Shown piece after piece: positions 9,393 to 17,284 of a DNA stretch of 64,000 nt. This stretch comes from Maridesulfovibrio sp. (GTDB lineage: Bacteria > Desulfobacterota > Desulfovibrionia > Desulfovibrionales > Desulfovibrionaceae). The stretch spans positions 2,768,122-2,832,121 of the forward strand of contig NZ_OY780933.1 of the NCBI RefSeq assembly GCF_963676065.1, in the 5' to 3' direction. Numbering within the stretch: position 1 is the stretch's first letter; each line of letters opens with the position of its first letter. Under the pieces are notes generated by a model. It searched no databases and was not told the origin of the DNA. It was given only the letters and a program-made list of their open reading frames with translations. The position numbers were made by a program, and so were the translations under genes.

Positions 9393-9613
9393 ATATGGGT
9401 GCGAAGCCTTTCTTGCGGCATTCCACTAACGAGCAGTCCAGTCTTTCACCCTGGCGCTTTAAGGTGGAGAACGTGAAGAAGTGCCCTTGTCTGGGGCAGC
9501 TTGTTCGGGTTCGACAGATCGGTGATCGAGTGCGTTGTCCTCAGTGTGATCATCTTTGTGCATGTCCCAAGGATGTGGAGCATGATCAGGAAATCAGGAT
9601 TGATCGGGTGTGA
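9389..9613 (+). CDS. Small zinc-ribbon-like phage protein
   Basis: 74 residues. Four or more cysteines are arranged as CPCLGQLVRVRQ and VRCPQCDHLCACP, resembling a treble-clef or zinc ribbon. A GAGGTGA sequence stands before the ATG at 9389. It overlaps both neighbours by a few bases, which is typical of translationally coupled early phage genes. The function is unknown; a role in binding a host polymerase or nuclease would be a guess. Confidence 0.65.
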   Translation: MNMGAKPFLRHSTNEQSSLSPWRFKVENVKKCPCLGQLVRVRQIGDRVRCPQCDHLCACPKDVEHDQEIRIDRV

Positions 9614-9621
9614 GGTTGAAT

Positions 9622-10176
9622 ATGTTCCGAAATATTTTTTTAGATCGTCTGCGGATGAAGGCGGAAGAGTTCGAGCCGGAATTTATTAGATTGCTGGAAG
9701 TTCGCAATAGTTGGCAAAGCGAGAATCCGGCTGAGACTGGTTTCTACTACGTGCGCCAAGTGGCGAGTCCTGAAGTCGTTTCTCTGCGCTACTACTATAT
9801 AAATGAAGGTTACCCGTATGAGCGGAACACGGTGATGAATCGGATTGTTCCGCCCGGCGAGCTGGAGTTTTTGGGACCGTTCGGGGTGGAGGTTTTCGTT
9901 TCTCTCATGGCGGTGGAGGATCTGAATAATATTAGAGGGAGCTATTCGTATCCTACTTGCAATAGTTGCGGATTGCCTCCTGGGGTGTGCAACTGCTGGC
10001 CTCCAGATAGATTTGTTGAGCCTCGTGAGACTGTCTGGGATCCGGAGGATGCCGTTAAAGAAGTTGAAGCGATTCGTTGCAAGGTTTGTGATGTTCTCAT
10101 TTATCCCGATGAGTTGTGTTGCACGGATGGAAAAGCATACTGGCACCGGGATTGTGATGGTGAGGGGGGGGAGTGA
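9622..10176 (+). CDS. Phage protein with two cysteine clusters
   Basis: 184 residues from ATG 9622, preferred over GTG 9610 because GAGG stands 6 bp upstream of it. Two candidate metal sites are visible: CNSCGLPPGVCNC near residue 115 and CKVCDVLIYPDELCC with HRDC at the C-terminus, the latter resembling a LIM/treble-clef finger. The central part (EFEPEFIRLLEVRNSWQ onward) has no known signature. It is co-directional with dnaB and overlaps its successor at TGATG. The role is unknown; DNA- or protein-binding is likely from the Zn-type motifs. Confidence 0.7.
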   Translation: MFRNIFLDRLRMKAEEFEPEFIRLLEVRNSWQSENPAETGFYYVRQVASPEVVSLRYYYINEGYPYERNTVMNRIVPPGELEFLGPFGVEVFVSLMAVEDLNNIRGSYSYPTCNSCGLPPGVCNCWPPDRFVEPRETVWDPEDAVKEVEAIRCKVCDVLIYPDELCCTDGKAYWHRDCDGEGGE

Positions 10177-10721
10177 TGTCTAGCTTCCCCATTCTTTCCG
10201 TCCAACAGCCATGGGCCGGGCTGATCGTTCTGGACTTCAAGGATATTGAGAATCGTACTTGGAAGGCCGGTGCTAAATATCATGGTAAGGAAATTTTGAT
10301 TCATGCCGGCAAGCGGGTGGATCGCAGTGAGGTCGGCAAGGGGTGCAGTGTGATTGCCAATGCGCTGCGGCTGGTCATGCAGGTGTTTGGCCATTCCGTT
10401 CATCCGCTCTGGGGACAAACTCCGCAGGAAGAATTCTTTCGCCGTGTGCAGGGTAATGAGCATGTTTTTGAATGCGGTGGAGTTCTTGGGTCTGCTGTAC
10501 TTGGTGGCTGTACTTTTGCTCATCCTTCAGGGTGGGCTGTTCAGCATCCGAAGATGGTTCACTGGGAATTCAAGCAGGCAAAGGTTTTACCTTTCCAAGC
10601 AATGCCTGGCCGGCTTGGAATTTTTCAAGGGGAATATCCGATCGATGTTCCGGATGTGAGTTTGAGTCCTACAGGGGAAACTGCTGTCCAGTGTTCTTTA
10701 GATAAATTTATGTCTGTGTAG
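10176..10721 (+). CDS. ASCH-domain-like phage protein
   Basis: 181 residues from ATG 10176, whose upstream GGGGGGAG is a good ribosome-binding site. The opening ILSVQQPWAGLIVLDFKDIENRTW is the hallmark start of ASCH/PUA-like domains found in many phages, followed by KILIHAGK-like text (EILIHAGKRVD) and a glycine-rich GVLGSAVLGGCTF strand. ASCH proteins bind RNA or modified nucleotides, and a few are amidohydrolases acting on acetylcytidine. The lysine/glutamate pair cannot be assigned with confidence here. Its place in the early block suggests interaction with host RNA or DNA metabolism. Confidence 0.8.
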   Translation: MSSFPILSVQQPWAGLIVLDFKDIENRTWKAGAKYHGKEILIHAGKRVDRSEVGKGCSVIANALRLVMQVFGHSVHPLWGQTPQEEFFRRVQGNEHVFECGGVLGSAVLGGCTFAHPSGWAVQHPKMVHWEFKQAKVLPFQAMPGRLGIFQGEYPIDVPDVSLSPTGETAVQCSLDKFMSV

Positions 10722-10737
10722 ATAGATGGAGATCAGT

Positions 10738-11052
10738 ATGTCTGGAAATTGTGAATATGTTCAAAAAAATTATGGTGTGCCGGCTTGTATTGGGCGTCGG
10801 GTAACTGTTGGCGGCAAGCCGGGGGTAATCGCGGAAGATCGTGGCCACTACATCGGAGTCAATTTCGATGAAGACAAGCCTGGAGTTGTTCATAATGCCC
10901 ACCCTACATGGGAAGTTGAGTATTTGGGTATGGGGAAGATTCGTCAAATGACCAGGGCGCAGAAAAGATATGCGGAATATCTTGAATTTTCCGATTGTTA
11001 TGAGAGCTTTGCTGATTTTCTTGGGATTAAATCTAAGACAGCCAGTTATTAA
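10738..11052 (+). CDS. Conserved small phage protein (SH3-like N-terminal part)
   Basis: 104 residues from ATG 10738, which has GGAG 6 bp upstream; the ATG at 10726 lacks such a site. The text NYGVPACIGRRVTVGGKPG with DRGHYIGVNFDEDKPG has the look of a small SH3-like barrel that is widespread in proteobacterial phages as an uncharacterised protein, followed by a helical tail (TRAQKRYAEYLEF). No catalytic residues are evident. It lies in the early operon between the ASCH-like gene and a run of very small genes. Confidence 0.7.
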   Translation: MSGNCEYVQKNYGVPACIGRRVTVGGKPGVIAEDRGHYIGVNFDEDKPGVVHNAHPTWEVEYLGMGKIRQMTRAQKRYAEYLEFSDCYESFADFLGIKSKTASY

Positions 11053-11087
11053 GGATTCCTCAATAACTGAACTCGTAGGGAGTAGCC

Positions 11088-11249
11088 ATGGGTAAGAATA
11101 AATATATTTTCAAAGCTCCGGATGAAGAGATCAGCATCAGTGCTGACACTCTTGTTCAGGCATTGGGTGTCCTTGAGTTGCAGGCTCCGGGTCATCCATG
11201 GACTGAGGTAACGAAGAATGGTCCCGCTATTTTGTGGAGGAGGAAGTAG
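11088..11249 (+). CDS. Very small phage protein (53 aa), unknown
   Basis: ATG 11088 to TAG 11247-11249 encodes MGKNKYIFKAPDEEISISAD and 33 further residues. It has a GTAGGGAG ribosome-binding site and fills the space between two flanking genes exactly, overlapping the next GTG start by 1 bp (TAGTG). No motif is recognised. Confidence 0.6.
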   Translation: MGKNKYIFKAPDEEISISADTLVQALGVLELQAPGHPWTEVTKNGPAILWRRK

Positions 11250-11437
11250 TGGCTTCAATCACAATTCATATGAAGGACGGTACTAAGCGTGAATATCCTC
11301 ATAAGGGAAGGCTTGGCGGTAGTTATACTAAGACAATCCGTTATGAAGGTGCTTTTGCCATAGTTGTTGATGAGTGGGACAACGAAACAGCAATCCCTGC
11401 TGCAGATATTCAAGAAGTAAAAGTTTGGCGAGGGTGA
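11249..11437 (+). CDS. Small phage protein, unknown
   Basis: 62 residues from GTG 11249, with AGGAGGA 6 bp upstream; a longer reading from GTG 11234 would place the start inside that site. Product: MASITIHMKDGTKREYPHKG and onward, with beta-strand-like spacing (YEGAFAIVVDEWDNETAIPA). It resembles a small beta-barrel or hairpin protein. Function unknown. Confidence 0.6.
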   Translation: MASITIHMKDGTKREYPHKGRLGGSYTKTIRYEGAFAIVVDEWDNETAIPAADIQEVKVWRG

Positions 11438-11442
11438 TCGCT

Positions 11443-11946
11443 ATGATTAAATCTGATCAGGATCGTAAGTGGGAAATTACAGCAGCAATTTCCGAGATAA
11501 CAAGGTTTTTCTATGTGCGTAATAACCCTGATTCCTTTAAAGACCCGGCTGTGCTCGTTTGTGGTGAGGTGACGGGTAGCTGGGAGCTGGTGGAAATGGA
11601 TTCCTTACGGGCAAGGCGTAGCGGTACTGCTGTCGGTCCTCATGTTGTTAGGGTGGACCGGGCAAAGTTAAAAGTTACTTCCGGCGGGATTAATGAATTG
11701 CTGGATATGGCTGAACTTGAGCGTGAGCTAAGGATGCAGGGGAAGGTTGTCGAAGGGGTTCGTCGGCGTCATGGTCTTTCTGAAGGTATGTGCATGGTTG
11801 AATGTGAGGAGAATATGTGGATTGGTGAGGCGTGCCGGCTACGCGCTAGACCTGGGCATCTGACCTGCGCATTGCATGCTGATTATGAAGAGGTTGCGCA
11901 GGCCTTACTGTTGGCTTCAATGAAACCGCCGAGGGTGAAGGCATGA
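11443..11946 (+). CDS. Phage protein, unknown, with C-terminal Cys/His cluster
   Basis: 167 residues from ATG 11443, five bases after the previous stop; the frame is open upstream but those codons overlap the preceding gene. The C-terminal third has a possible metal site: CMVECEENMWIGEACRLRARP followed by CALHADYEE. The rest is mixed alpha/beta without a known signature. It overlaps the next start by 4 bp (ATGA). Confidence 0.65.
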   Translation: MIKSDQDRKWEITAAISEITRFFYVRNNPDSFKDPAVLVCGEVTGSWELVEMDSLRARRSGTAVGPHVVRVDRAKLKVTSGGINELLDMAELERELRMQGKVVEGVRRRHGLSEGMCMVECEENMWIGEACRLRARPGHLTCALHADYEEVAQALLLASMKPPRVKA

Positions 11947-12323
11947 CCTACTTCATTCCAAACATGGCCAACTCAATCATTTTGCGAGCGTTCCGGCCGG
12001 AGAGATTGCCTTTAAGTTGGGAGGAACGTCCTTCTCATTTGGAAGGGGCTGCTTTCTTTGTTCGTGACAATTTGACGAGCCTGGCTGTTTTTGCATCCGT
12101 TGACATGATGTTCGATAACGCCGGGAAGTCTTGCGAATGGATTCATTTGTCAGTTAGCAGGCAAGCTAAGCTGCCGTCATGGGATGATCTGAAGGACGTC
12201 AAGGGTACTTTTCTTGGGGATCACAGGGAGGCTGTGCAGGTGCTCCCTAAGGCGGAGGATTATATCAATCTGCATCCCTTTTGCCTGCATTTGTGGGCTC
12301 CTGTGGTGGATATAAAAACGTAA
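11943..12323 (+). CDS. Phage protein of the DUF7694 type
   Basis: 126 residues. The C-terminal text WIHLSVSRQAKLPSWDDLKDV, then FLGDHREAVQVLP and YINLHPFCLHLW, is a distinctive conserved block of a small phage family (recognised by pattern as DUF7694; not verified). No enzymatic motif is known for it. It is the last gene before a 221-bp non-coding gap and so probably ends this early transcript segment. Confidence 0.7.
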   Translation: MTYFIPNMANSIILRAFRPERLPLSWEERPSHLEGAAFFVRDNLTSLAVFASVDMMFDNAGKSCEWIHLSVSRQAKLPSWDDLKDVKGTFLGDHREAVQVLPKAEDYINLHPFCLHLWAPVVDIKT

Positions 12324-12331
12324 TATTAACC

Positions 12332-12369
12332 TTATGCACTAGCATTGCCCAAGCATAGCTAGTGCATAA
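12332..12369. repeat. 12-bp perfect inverted repeat after the early block
   Basis: TTATGCACTAGC (12332-12343) pairs perfectly with GCTAGTGCATAA (12358-12369) around a 14-nt loop containing ATTGCCCAAGCA. No T-run follows, so it is not an obvious terminator. It lies in the 12324-12544 gap, where related GCATTGCCCA words also occur (12493 onward), just before the replication-initiator-like gene. A protein-binding or origin site is possible. Confidence 0.55.
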
Positions 12370-12544
12370 ATTGGGCAGGGCCGGAATTTTAATGAATTCC
12401 GGGGCGCCGCCGAAAAAATTTCAGGGTACGCCCTGTTTTTTTGAGCCTTTACAACGTGTTATGAATGAAAGTTTGCTTGAGTAATGCTTGAGCATTGCCC
12501 ATGCAATGAATCCGCAAAGCTGAAAAATTTTTAAGGAGTGCGGT

Positions 12545-13474
12545 GTGGCTGGTCGAATTAAAAATGTGACTGACATCCGGCTTGATGTTGAGTTTGCAGA
12601 GGATTTCCGGACTCAGAAAATCATGAGGAAGTTCGGAGCCGAGGGAGCATTAGGTTTGATTTTTCTGATGTGCTATTGCGCCAAGCATTACCCCAGTGAT
12701 TCCGGCTATTTTCCTGTGAACTTTGATGAGGAAGATCTGTTGTTTGCCTGTAAGGTTCAACTGGACCGTACCGACTATGTTCAGATGCTTTTAGATCTTG
12801 AAATTATAGGAAAAGATAAGGATCGTTTCTACATTTGCGAGTGGGATGAAATGCAGCCCTGGGCCGCCGAAGCACGGGCGCGATCCGAGAAGGCCAAAAA
12901 AGCCGCCGCTGCGCGCTGGAAAAAAGAAGGAAAACAGAAGGATACGAAGAAAAAGAAGTCTTCTGAACAACCTGAAAGTAAGCCTGATGCTCAAGCAATG
13001 CCTGAGCATGAATCTGGCAGTACTCAAAATATGCCCGAAGCCGATTCGAGCAATGCCCCTTCTCCTACTCCTACTCTCTACGTAAATACCCCCTATAGTC
13101 CCCCAGAGGGGGAAGAGGTGGTGGAGGCCTTTTGCGAAATTTTGCCCGACTTGCCGAAGCCGGAAGTCCTGACTGATCCGCTGAGGAGGAAGATCCGGAA
13201 ATGTAAATGCGAAGGTGGTCCTCCGGAGAAAGGGATTGAGTGGTGGCGTTGGTATTTTTCCCTGGTGAAAGAATATCCCCGTTTGCTGGGTGAAGGTGAG
13301 TCTGGTTGGAAAGCCAGTATCCCGTGGTTGGTTGAACCGGGGAACATGGCCAAAGTTTTGGGTGGTGGATTCCAGAGCAGAGAGCAGATGGAAGTGAATG
13401 AGTTAACTTCCAGTTCCGGACAGGGAATGAGTGAAGAGGAGTATCGAAGACTTATCGCCGTTGGGGATGGTTAA
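12545..13474 (+). CDS. Replication-initiator / replisome-organiser-like protein
   Basis: 309 residues from GTG 12545, with AAGGAG 6 bp upstream. The N-terminal 100 residues (RLDVEFAEDFRTQKIMRKFG, GALGLIFLMCYCAKHYP) match the winged-helix N-terminal domain of phage replication proteins such as the Lin1244/DUF4373 group. A basic linker (EKAKKAAAARWKKEGKQKD) and a low-complexity stretch follow, then a C-terminal helical part (about 200-270). It is encoded near a DnaB-like helicase, as expected for a loader or initiator. The linker region contains inverted words GCTCAAGCA/TGAGC resembling the upstream gap, so the origin may lie here. Confidence 0.65.
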   Translation: MAGRIKNVTDIRLDVEFAEDFRTQKIMRKFGAEGALGLIFLMCYCAKHYPSDSGYFPVNFDEEDLLFACKVQLDRTDYVQMLLDLEIIGKDKDRFYICEWDEMQPWAAEARARSEKAKKAAAARWKKEGKQKDTKKKKSSEQPESKPDAQAMPEHESGSTQNMPEADSSNAPSPTPTLYVNTPYSPPEGEEVVEAFCEILPDLPKPEVLTDPLRRKIRKCKCEGGPPEKGIEWWRWYFSLVKEYPRLLGEGESGWKASIPWLVEPGNMAKVLGGGFQSREQMEVNELTSSSGQGMSEEEYRRLIAVGDG

Positions 13475-13563
13475 GCAGAGGTTAATTTTAACCGCACAAA
13501 AGTAAAGTTGTGAAGTTATAAAGTTAATGCAGTGTGAAAATATAACAGTGTGAGTTGAGTTCA

Positions 13564-14175
13564 ATGCTTGAAAAATTAAAGCTACATCCGTCATACAAGA
13601 GTGGTAAGGTTGACCATGATGTGTTAATTAAACTGTTAGTTGAGTGCGGAATGAAGCAAGTTGCATGTGCCGATTTCTTTGATGTGTCTCAAGCTGCTGT
13701 TTCAAAGGCAAAAAAGCGCATTGACCTTGCTGTTTCCAAGGATATTGCATTGTTCTCGGCTCCAAAGATGATTGACGCAAAGATTTCTCTCGCGGATCAG
13801 CTTGAAGCTTTGGGGAAACAATGCCGTGAGCTCCTTGAAATGGTCCACGTTGTCCTTCATGGCGATCAGAACTCGCAGGAGTATCGCAATTGCCAATCAA
13901 AATTGCGGCGGCTGGCCGGCTCGAATCGAGATCTCGGCGGTTTTCTGATCAAGTTGCAGGCTGAGCTCCGCAAGCAGCTTGAGTTCGTTTTCAAGATACA
14001 AAGCGAAATTTACTCGCTGAAGAAGGTTGAGGAGTTTCAGTCCATCGTCTTGGAAGAAATTCAACGCGCTGCTCCAGAAGTTCAGCAGCAGATTGTTGGT
14101 CGATTGACAGAAATCAATGCAGCTCGCTCGGCTCTCGACTTCGGAATCGGCGGCGGCGACAAGTCTAACTTTTAA
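13564..14175 (+). CDS. HTH protein, possible small terminase subunit
   Basis: 203 residues from ATG 13564; a TTG at 13555 would add three residues and neither start has a strong ribosome-binding site. Residues about 18-55 form a resolvase-like helix-turn-helix (VDHDVLIKLLVECGMKQVA, FFDVSQAAVSKAKKRI). The rest is predominantly helical with heptad-like repeats, suggesting oligomerisation. An HTH followed by a helical oligomer domain, placed upstream of the terminase large subunit, fits a small terminase, but a regulator of late genes is equally possible. The last codons lie in the first of two AAGTCTAACTTT repeats. Confidence 0.6.
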   Translation: MLEKLKLHPSYKSGKVDHDVLIKLLVECGMKQVACADFFDVSQAAVSKAKKRIDLAVSKDIALFSAPKMIDAKISLADQLEALGKQCRELLEMVHVVLHGDQNSQEYRNCQSKLRRLAGSNRDLGGFLIKLQAELRKQLEFVFKIQSEIYSLKKVEEFQSIVLEEIQRAAPEVQQQIVGRLTEINAARSALDFGIGGGDKSNF

Positions 14176-14221
14176 TTTTTTGTGAACTCAAAAAGTCTAA
14201 CTTTAGTATTAATGTTAGACT
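14161..14221. repeat. Direct and inverted GTCTAAC repeats
   Basis: AAGTCTAACTTT occurs at 14161-14172 and again at 14193-14204; the second copy forms an inverted repeat, AGTCTAAC (14194-14201) with GTTAGACT (14214-14221). Related words continue (AAGTTAGA near 14279, ACTTAGACTT near 14332). The stretch 14176-14359 is AT-rich and otherwise empty. It precedes the core recombinase and terminase genes, so it may hold an operator, a recombination site or a packaging site. Confidence 0.55.
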
Positions 14222-14359
14222 GATTAAAATGCAGTTTAGCTCTTTTAAATCAATGACTTATATTGATTTTGATGAATTTAAGTTAGAAAAGACTCTTGTA
14301 AAAGTGTTAGTTTTATGAAAATATGATTAAAACTTAGACTTTAAGCAAAGAGGCCGAAA

Positions 14360-14953
14360 ATGGAAAAGAAAAATCCGAATCATCCCGAAAAGGGCAGTCA
14401 GATCAAAGTTGATCCGATCACTTCGCTGAAGGATATTGCGAACCTGAAAAAGCTCCTCGAGGACAATCCTCGGGATCTGGCTTTGTTCGTTCTGGGGATC
14501 AACACCAATCTACGGGCCATTGATCTGGTCCAGATTGAGGCTGAGCAGTTTATTCACGCCAAAGTCGGTGATGAGCTGGTGCTGAAAGAACAGAAGACTT
14601 CCAAGGGACGCAGAATCTCGTTGAATGGAAATGTGCTTAAAGCGGTGCGTCCATGGGCGATTCGCTGTCAGGATCTGGAGCAGCGGTACCTTTTCACGGA
14701 TCGTAACGGCAATCACATGAAGGCAAACTACGTGAATAAGCTGGTCAAGAAGTGGTGCGCTAAGCTCAACCTGAAGGGTAATTACGGATCCCATACCTTG
14801 CGCAAAACATTTGGTTATCACCAGCGGGTGACTTTTCATGAGGACATTCCGACTTTGATGGAAATTTTTAATCACTCCAACCAACGGCAGACCCTTGAGT
14901 ATCTTTGCATTCAGCCTGAGGAAATCAGGGACGTCTACATGAACGAGCTATGA
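14360..14953 (+). CDS. Core-only tyrosine recombinase
   Basis: 197 residues, about half the length of a normal integrase. All catalytic residues of the family are present: R52 (NTNLRAIDL), K79 (EQKTSKGR), H145 and R148 (SHTLRK), H172 (FNHSNQ) and Y181 (TLEYL). The N-terminal arm-binding and core-binding domains are absent, with only about 25 residues before the catalytic fold. A GAGGCC sequence lies before the ATG. The stop overlaps the terminase start by 4 bp (ATGA), so the two are translationally coupled. It is distinct from the integrase at 55258-56403, which has all domains. It may resolve dimers or concatemers or invert or excise a local segment; the function is not known. Confidence 0.85.
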   Translation: MEKKNPNHPEKGSQIKVDPITSLKDIANLKKLLEDNPRDLALFVLGINTNLRAIDLVQIEAEQFIHAKVGDELVLKEQKTSKGRRISLNGNVLKAVRPWAIRCQDLEQRYLFTDRNGNHMKANYVNKLVKKWCAKLNLKGNYGSHTLRKTFGYHQRVTFHEDIPTLMEIFNHSNQRQTLEYLCIQPEEIRDVYMNEL

Positions 14954-16422
14954 GTAAATCGTTGAAAGCAAATGGACTGATGGGGAGCCTGCTCATGAAT
15001 TTGAAAGAGCAGGTTCCTCAGGCAGAATCCCAGTACATCGGTACCGGGAAGCCTGATATGCCGCTGAAAGAGTTTATCCGTAATGTCTGGCACGTTATCG
15101 AGCCGGGCAGGACCTTTGTGGATGGCTGGCATATCGGAGCCATTGTGGAGCATCTGGAGGCGGTTAGTACCGGGCAGATCCAGCGGCTGCTGATCAACAT
15201 GCCGCCTCGTCACATGAAGTCGCTGTCTGTGTCAGTCTGCTGGCCGGCATGGGAGTGGACCTTCAATCCGTGGATTCAATTTTTCTTCAGCTCCTATTCA
15301 GCCATGCTTTCAACGCGAGACAATATGAAGACTCGTGAGATTGTGACTTCTCCCTGGTACCGGGAAGCATGGCCTCATGTGCAGCTCAAGCGCGACCAGA
15401 ACGCTAAGGACAAGTTTGAGAACATGGCTGGCGGCTTTCGGTTTTCATCCTCAGTAGGCGGTAGGGCAACCGGTGAAGGTGGTGACCGCATTGTGGCTGA
15501 TGACCCGCACAACATGTCCGAGGTCAATTCTGATGCCAAGCGTAAAGAAGTGCTGGATTGGTGGGATAACACCATGCAAACCCGTCTTAATGATCCCAAG
15601 ACCGGGGCTTTCGTGGTTGTCATGCAGCGGGGCCACCAGCAGGATCTCAGCGGTCACATTCTGGAGAAGGGCGGGTATACCCATCTCTGCCTCCCTGCCA
15701 GATATGAGGGCAACAAATTTCACACTGTCCTTGGTTTCGAGGATCCGCGTGAGGATGAGGGGCAGTTGCTCTGGCCTGAACGGTTTGATGAGGAAACCTT
15801 GACTCATATTGAGGAATCCTTCTCCTCTCCCACTGAGGCCGCAGGGCAGCTCCAGCAGCGTCCGGCTCCGGCAGGTGGTGCAATTTTTAAGATCGACTGG
15901 TTTAAACGATATACCAAGCTTCCCAAGTTTAACCGTATTCTCGAGCACTGGGATACGGCCCAGAAGACGAAGCTGACCAGCGCGTACTCCTGTGCCCAGA
16001 TTTGGGGCGAGGCCTACAACGGCTATTACCTGTTGGATGTGTACCGTAAAAAGCTGGAATACCCGGGCCTCAAGAAGGCAATCAAGGATCGCTATGTGGT
16101 GCATCGTCCGGATGCAATTGTCATCGAGGACAAGTCCAGCGGGATCAGCGTTATTCAGGATTTACAGGATTCAAGTAAGCTTCCGGTGGTGCCGTGGGCG
16201 GTAACCGGCGGGGATAAGGAAAACAGGGCCAAGGCGGTGGCGGATACTATCGAGGGCGGCAATGTCTGGTTGCCGGAATCGGCTCCGTGGCTGGATGATT
16301 TTCTGGATGAGGTGGAGCATTTTCCCGGTTCCAAGTTCAAAGACCAGGTGGATGTGATGACGCAGGCCTTGGAATACTTCCTCAGAAGGGGCGGACTCAC
16401 TGAAGGTCGCGATATGTCTTAG
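14950..16422 (+). CDS. terL: Terminase large subunit
   Basis: 490 residues. The N-terminal ATPase has the adenine/Walker A region INMPPRHMKSLSVSV near residues 83-97, the Walker B-like IVADDPHN near 180, and a coupling motif (VVVMQRGHQQDLSGHI). The C-terminal RNase H-like nuclease part contains EHWDTAQKT (first acidic residue), VIEDKSSG and a final acidic DQVDVMTQAL, the metal-binding residues expected for the nuclease. It cuts and pumps phage DNA into capsids. It overlaps the core recombinase upstream and is followed by two small genes. Confidence 0.93.
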   Translation: MSKSLKANGLMGSLLMNLKEQVPQAESQYIGTGKPDMPLKEFIRNVWHVIEPGRTFVDGWHIGAIVEHLEAVSTGQIQRLLINMPPRHMKSLSVSVCWPAWEWTFNPWIQFFFSSYSAMLSTRDNMKTREIVTSPWYREAWPHVQLKRDQNAKDKFENMAGGFRFSSSVGGRATGEGGDRIVADDPHNMSEVNSDAKRKEVLDWWDNTMQTRLNDPKTGAFVVVMQRGHQQDLSGHILEKGGYTHLCLPARYEGNKFHTVLGFEDPREDEGQLLWPERFDEETLTHIEESFSSPTEAAGQLQQRPAPAGGAIFKIDWFKRYTKLPKFNRILEHWDTAQKTKLTSAYSCAQIWGEAYNGYYLLDVYRKKLEYPGLKKAIKDRYVVHRPDAIVIEDKSSGISVIQDLQDSSKLPVVPWAVTGGDKENRAKAVADTIEGGNVWLPESAPWLDDFLDEVEHFPGSKFKDQVDVMTQALEYFLRRGGLTEGRDMS

Positions 16423-16431
16423 GGGTGGATT

Positions 16432-17085
16432 ATGAGACTGATTGAAAAATTAAAAGCTGTTACTTCGCCCATGACCGGGCGGCGCAGCCTGAAAGACCCG
16501 GTGACCGGCATTGCGTACCGTAGGGTTTCAGGTGGTGTGGCATGGCCTTATGATGTCAGGCCGGGGGCGGTTACTGTGTTGGCTGAACATAGGGAGCCTG
16601 TTCACGGGACGGATCAGCATCGGGTGGATGTGGTAGTGGAATTTCTTGATGAGGATACCGAAACCCTATGCCGAGAAATGGCGGCTCTGCAGGATGCGCT
16701 AAAGGTTGAAATCTGGCGCACTCCGCTCACCCATGCCGGGACACGGCTGGTGCATATGTACAACGAGAGGCGGCACAGGCTGCGCGTCCCTCCGCTTGAT
16801 CTTGCTTCACCGCCGACCATGAACGGCAGTCGCACCTTTCGTGATTATGACCGTCTGGTGGATAGGCGGACCCGGAATATCAAGACCTTATATTTCGGTG
16901 AATCGCAGGCGGTGCTGGAATACAATATCCTCGGTCGTGATGATCTGGGGCGCAAGCTGGAGGAGTTTCCGGTAGTGGCCTCTATGCTCTACGCGCTGGC
17001 CGGGCTGGATCTGGAATGTGTCGGGCAGCATCCGGTGAATGACGTCCGTCAGTCCGGAATGACTCATTCAGCAGGGGGGTACTGA
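16432..17085 (+). CDS. Phage protein of unknown function
   Basis: 217 residues from the ATG at 16432, preceded by AGGGGTGG. The sequence is hydrophilic and Arg-rich (TGRRSLKDPVTGIAYRR, NERRHRLRVPPLDLA) with no transmembrane segment or known motif. It lies immediately downstream of the terminase and one base before the next gene, so it is in the packaging operon. A structural or packaging-accessory role is inferred from context only. Confidence 0.6.
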   Translation: MRLIEKLKAVTSPMTGRRSLKDPVTGIAYRRVSGGVAWPYDVRPGAVTVLAEHREPVHGTDQHRVDVVVEFLDEDTETLCREMAALQDALKVEIWRTPLTHAGTRLVHMYNERRHRLRVPPLDLASPPTMNGSRTFRDYDRLVDRRTRNIKTLYFGESQAVLEYNILGRDDLGRKLEEFPVVASMLYALAGLDLECVGQHPVNDVRQSGMTHSAGGY

Positions 17086-17086
17086 T

Positions 17087-17284
17087 ATGGTGGTACGGCC
17101 GTTGGAGATTGTTACCGGGTTAGAGAGTATCGGGAAGATTTTCGGAGTAGGGCGCAATACCGTCCGCGCATGGGCACAGCAGGAAGGTTGCCCTATCCGC
17201 CGCGTGGAGGGGAAGTACACGGCGGAGAAGGCTGAACTTTGGGAGTGGATTAAGGAGCATGCTGGTGGGGAGGTTGGGTGTTAG
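17087..17284 (+). CDS. Small winged-HTH DNA-binding protein
   Basis: 65 residues. The text LESIGKIFGVGRNTVRAWAQ with a wing-like GKYTAEKAELWEWI is a MerR/Nu1-type helix-turn-helix. Nu1-like proteins are small terminases, so this and the protein at 13564-14175 are the two candidates for that subunit. It could instead be a regulator. It ends overlapping by 4 bp the convergent accessory gene at 17281. Confidence 0.6.
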   Translation: MVVRPLEIVTGLESIGKIFGVGRNTVRAWAQQEGCPIRRVEGKYTAEKAELWEWIKEHAGGEVGC

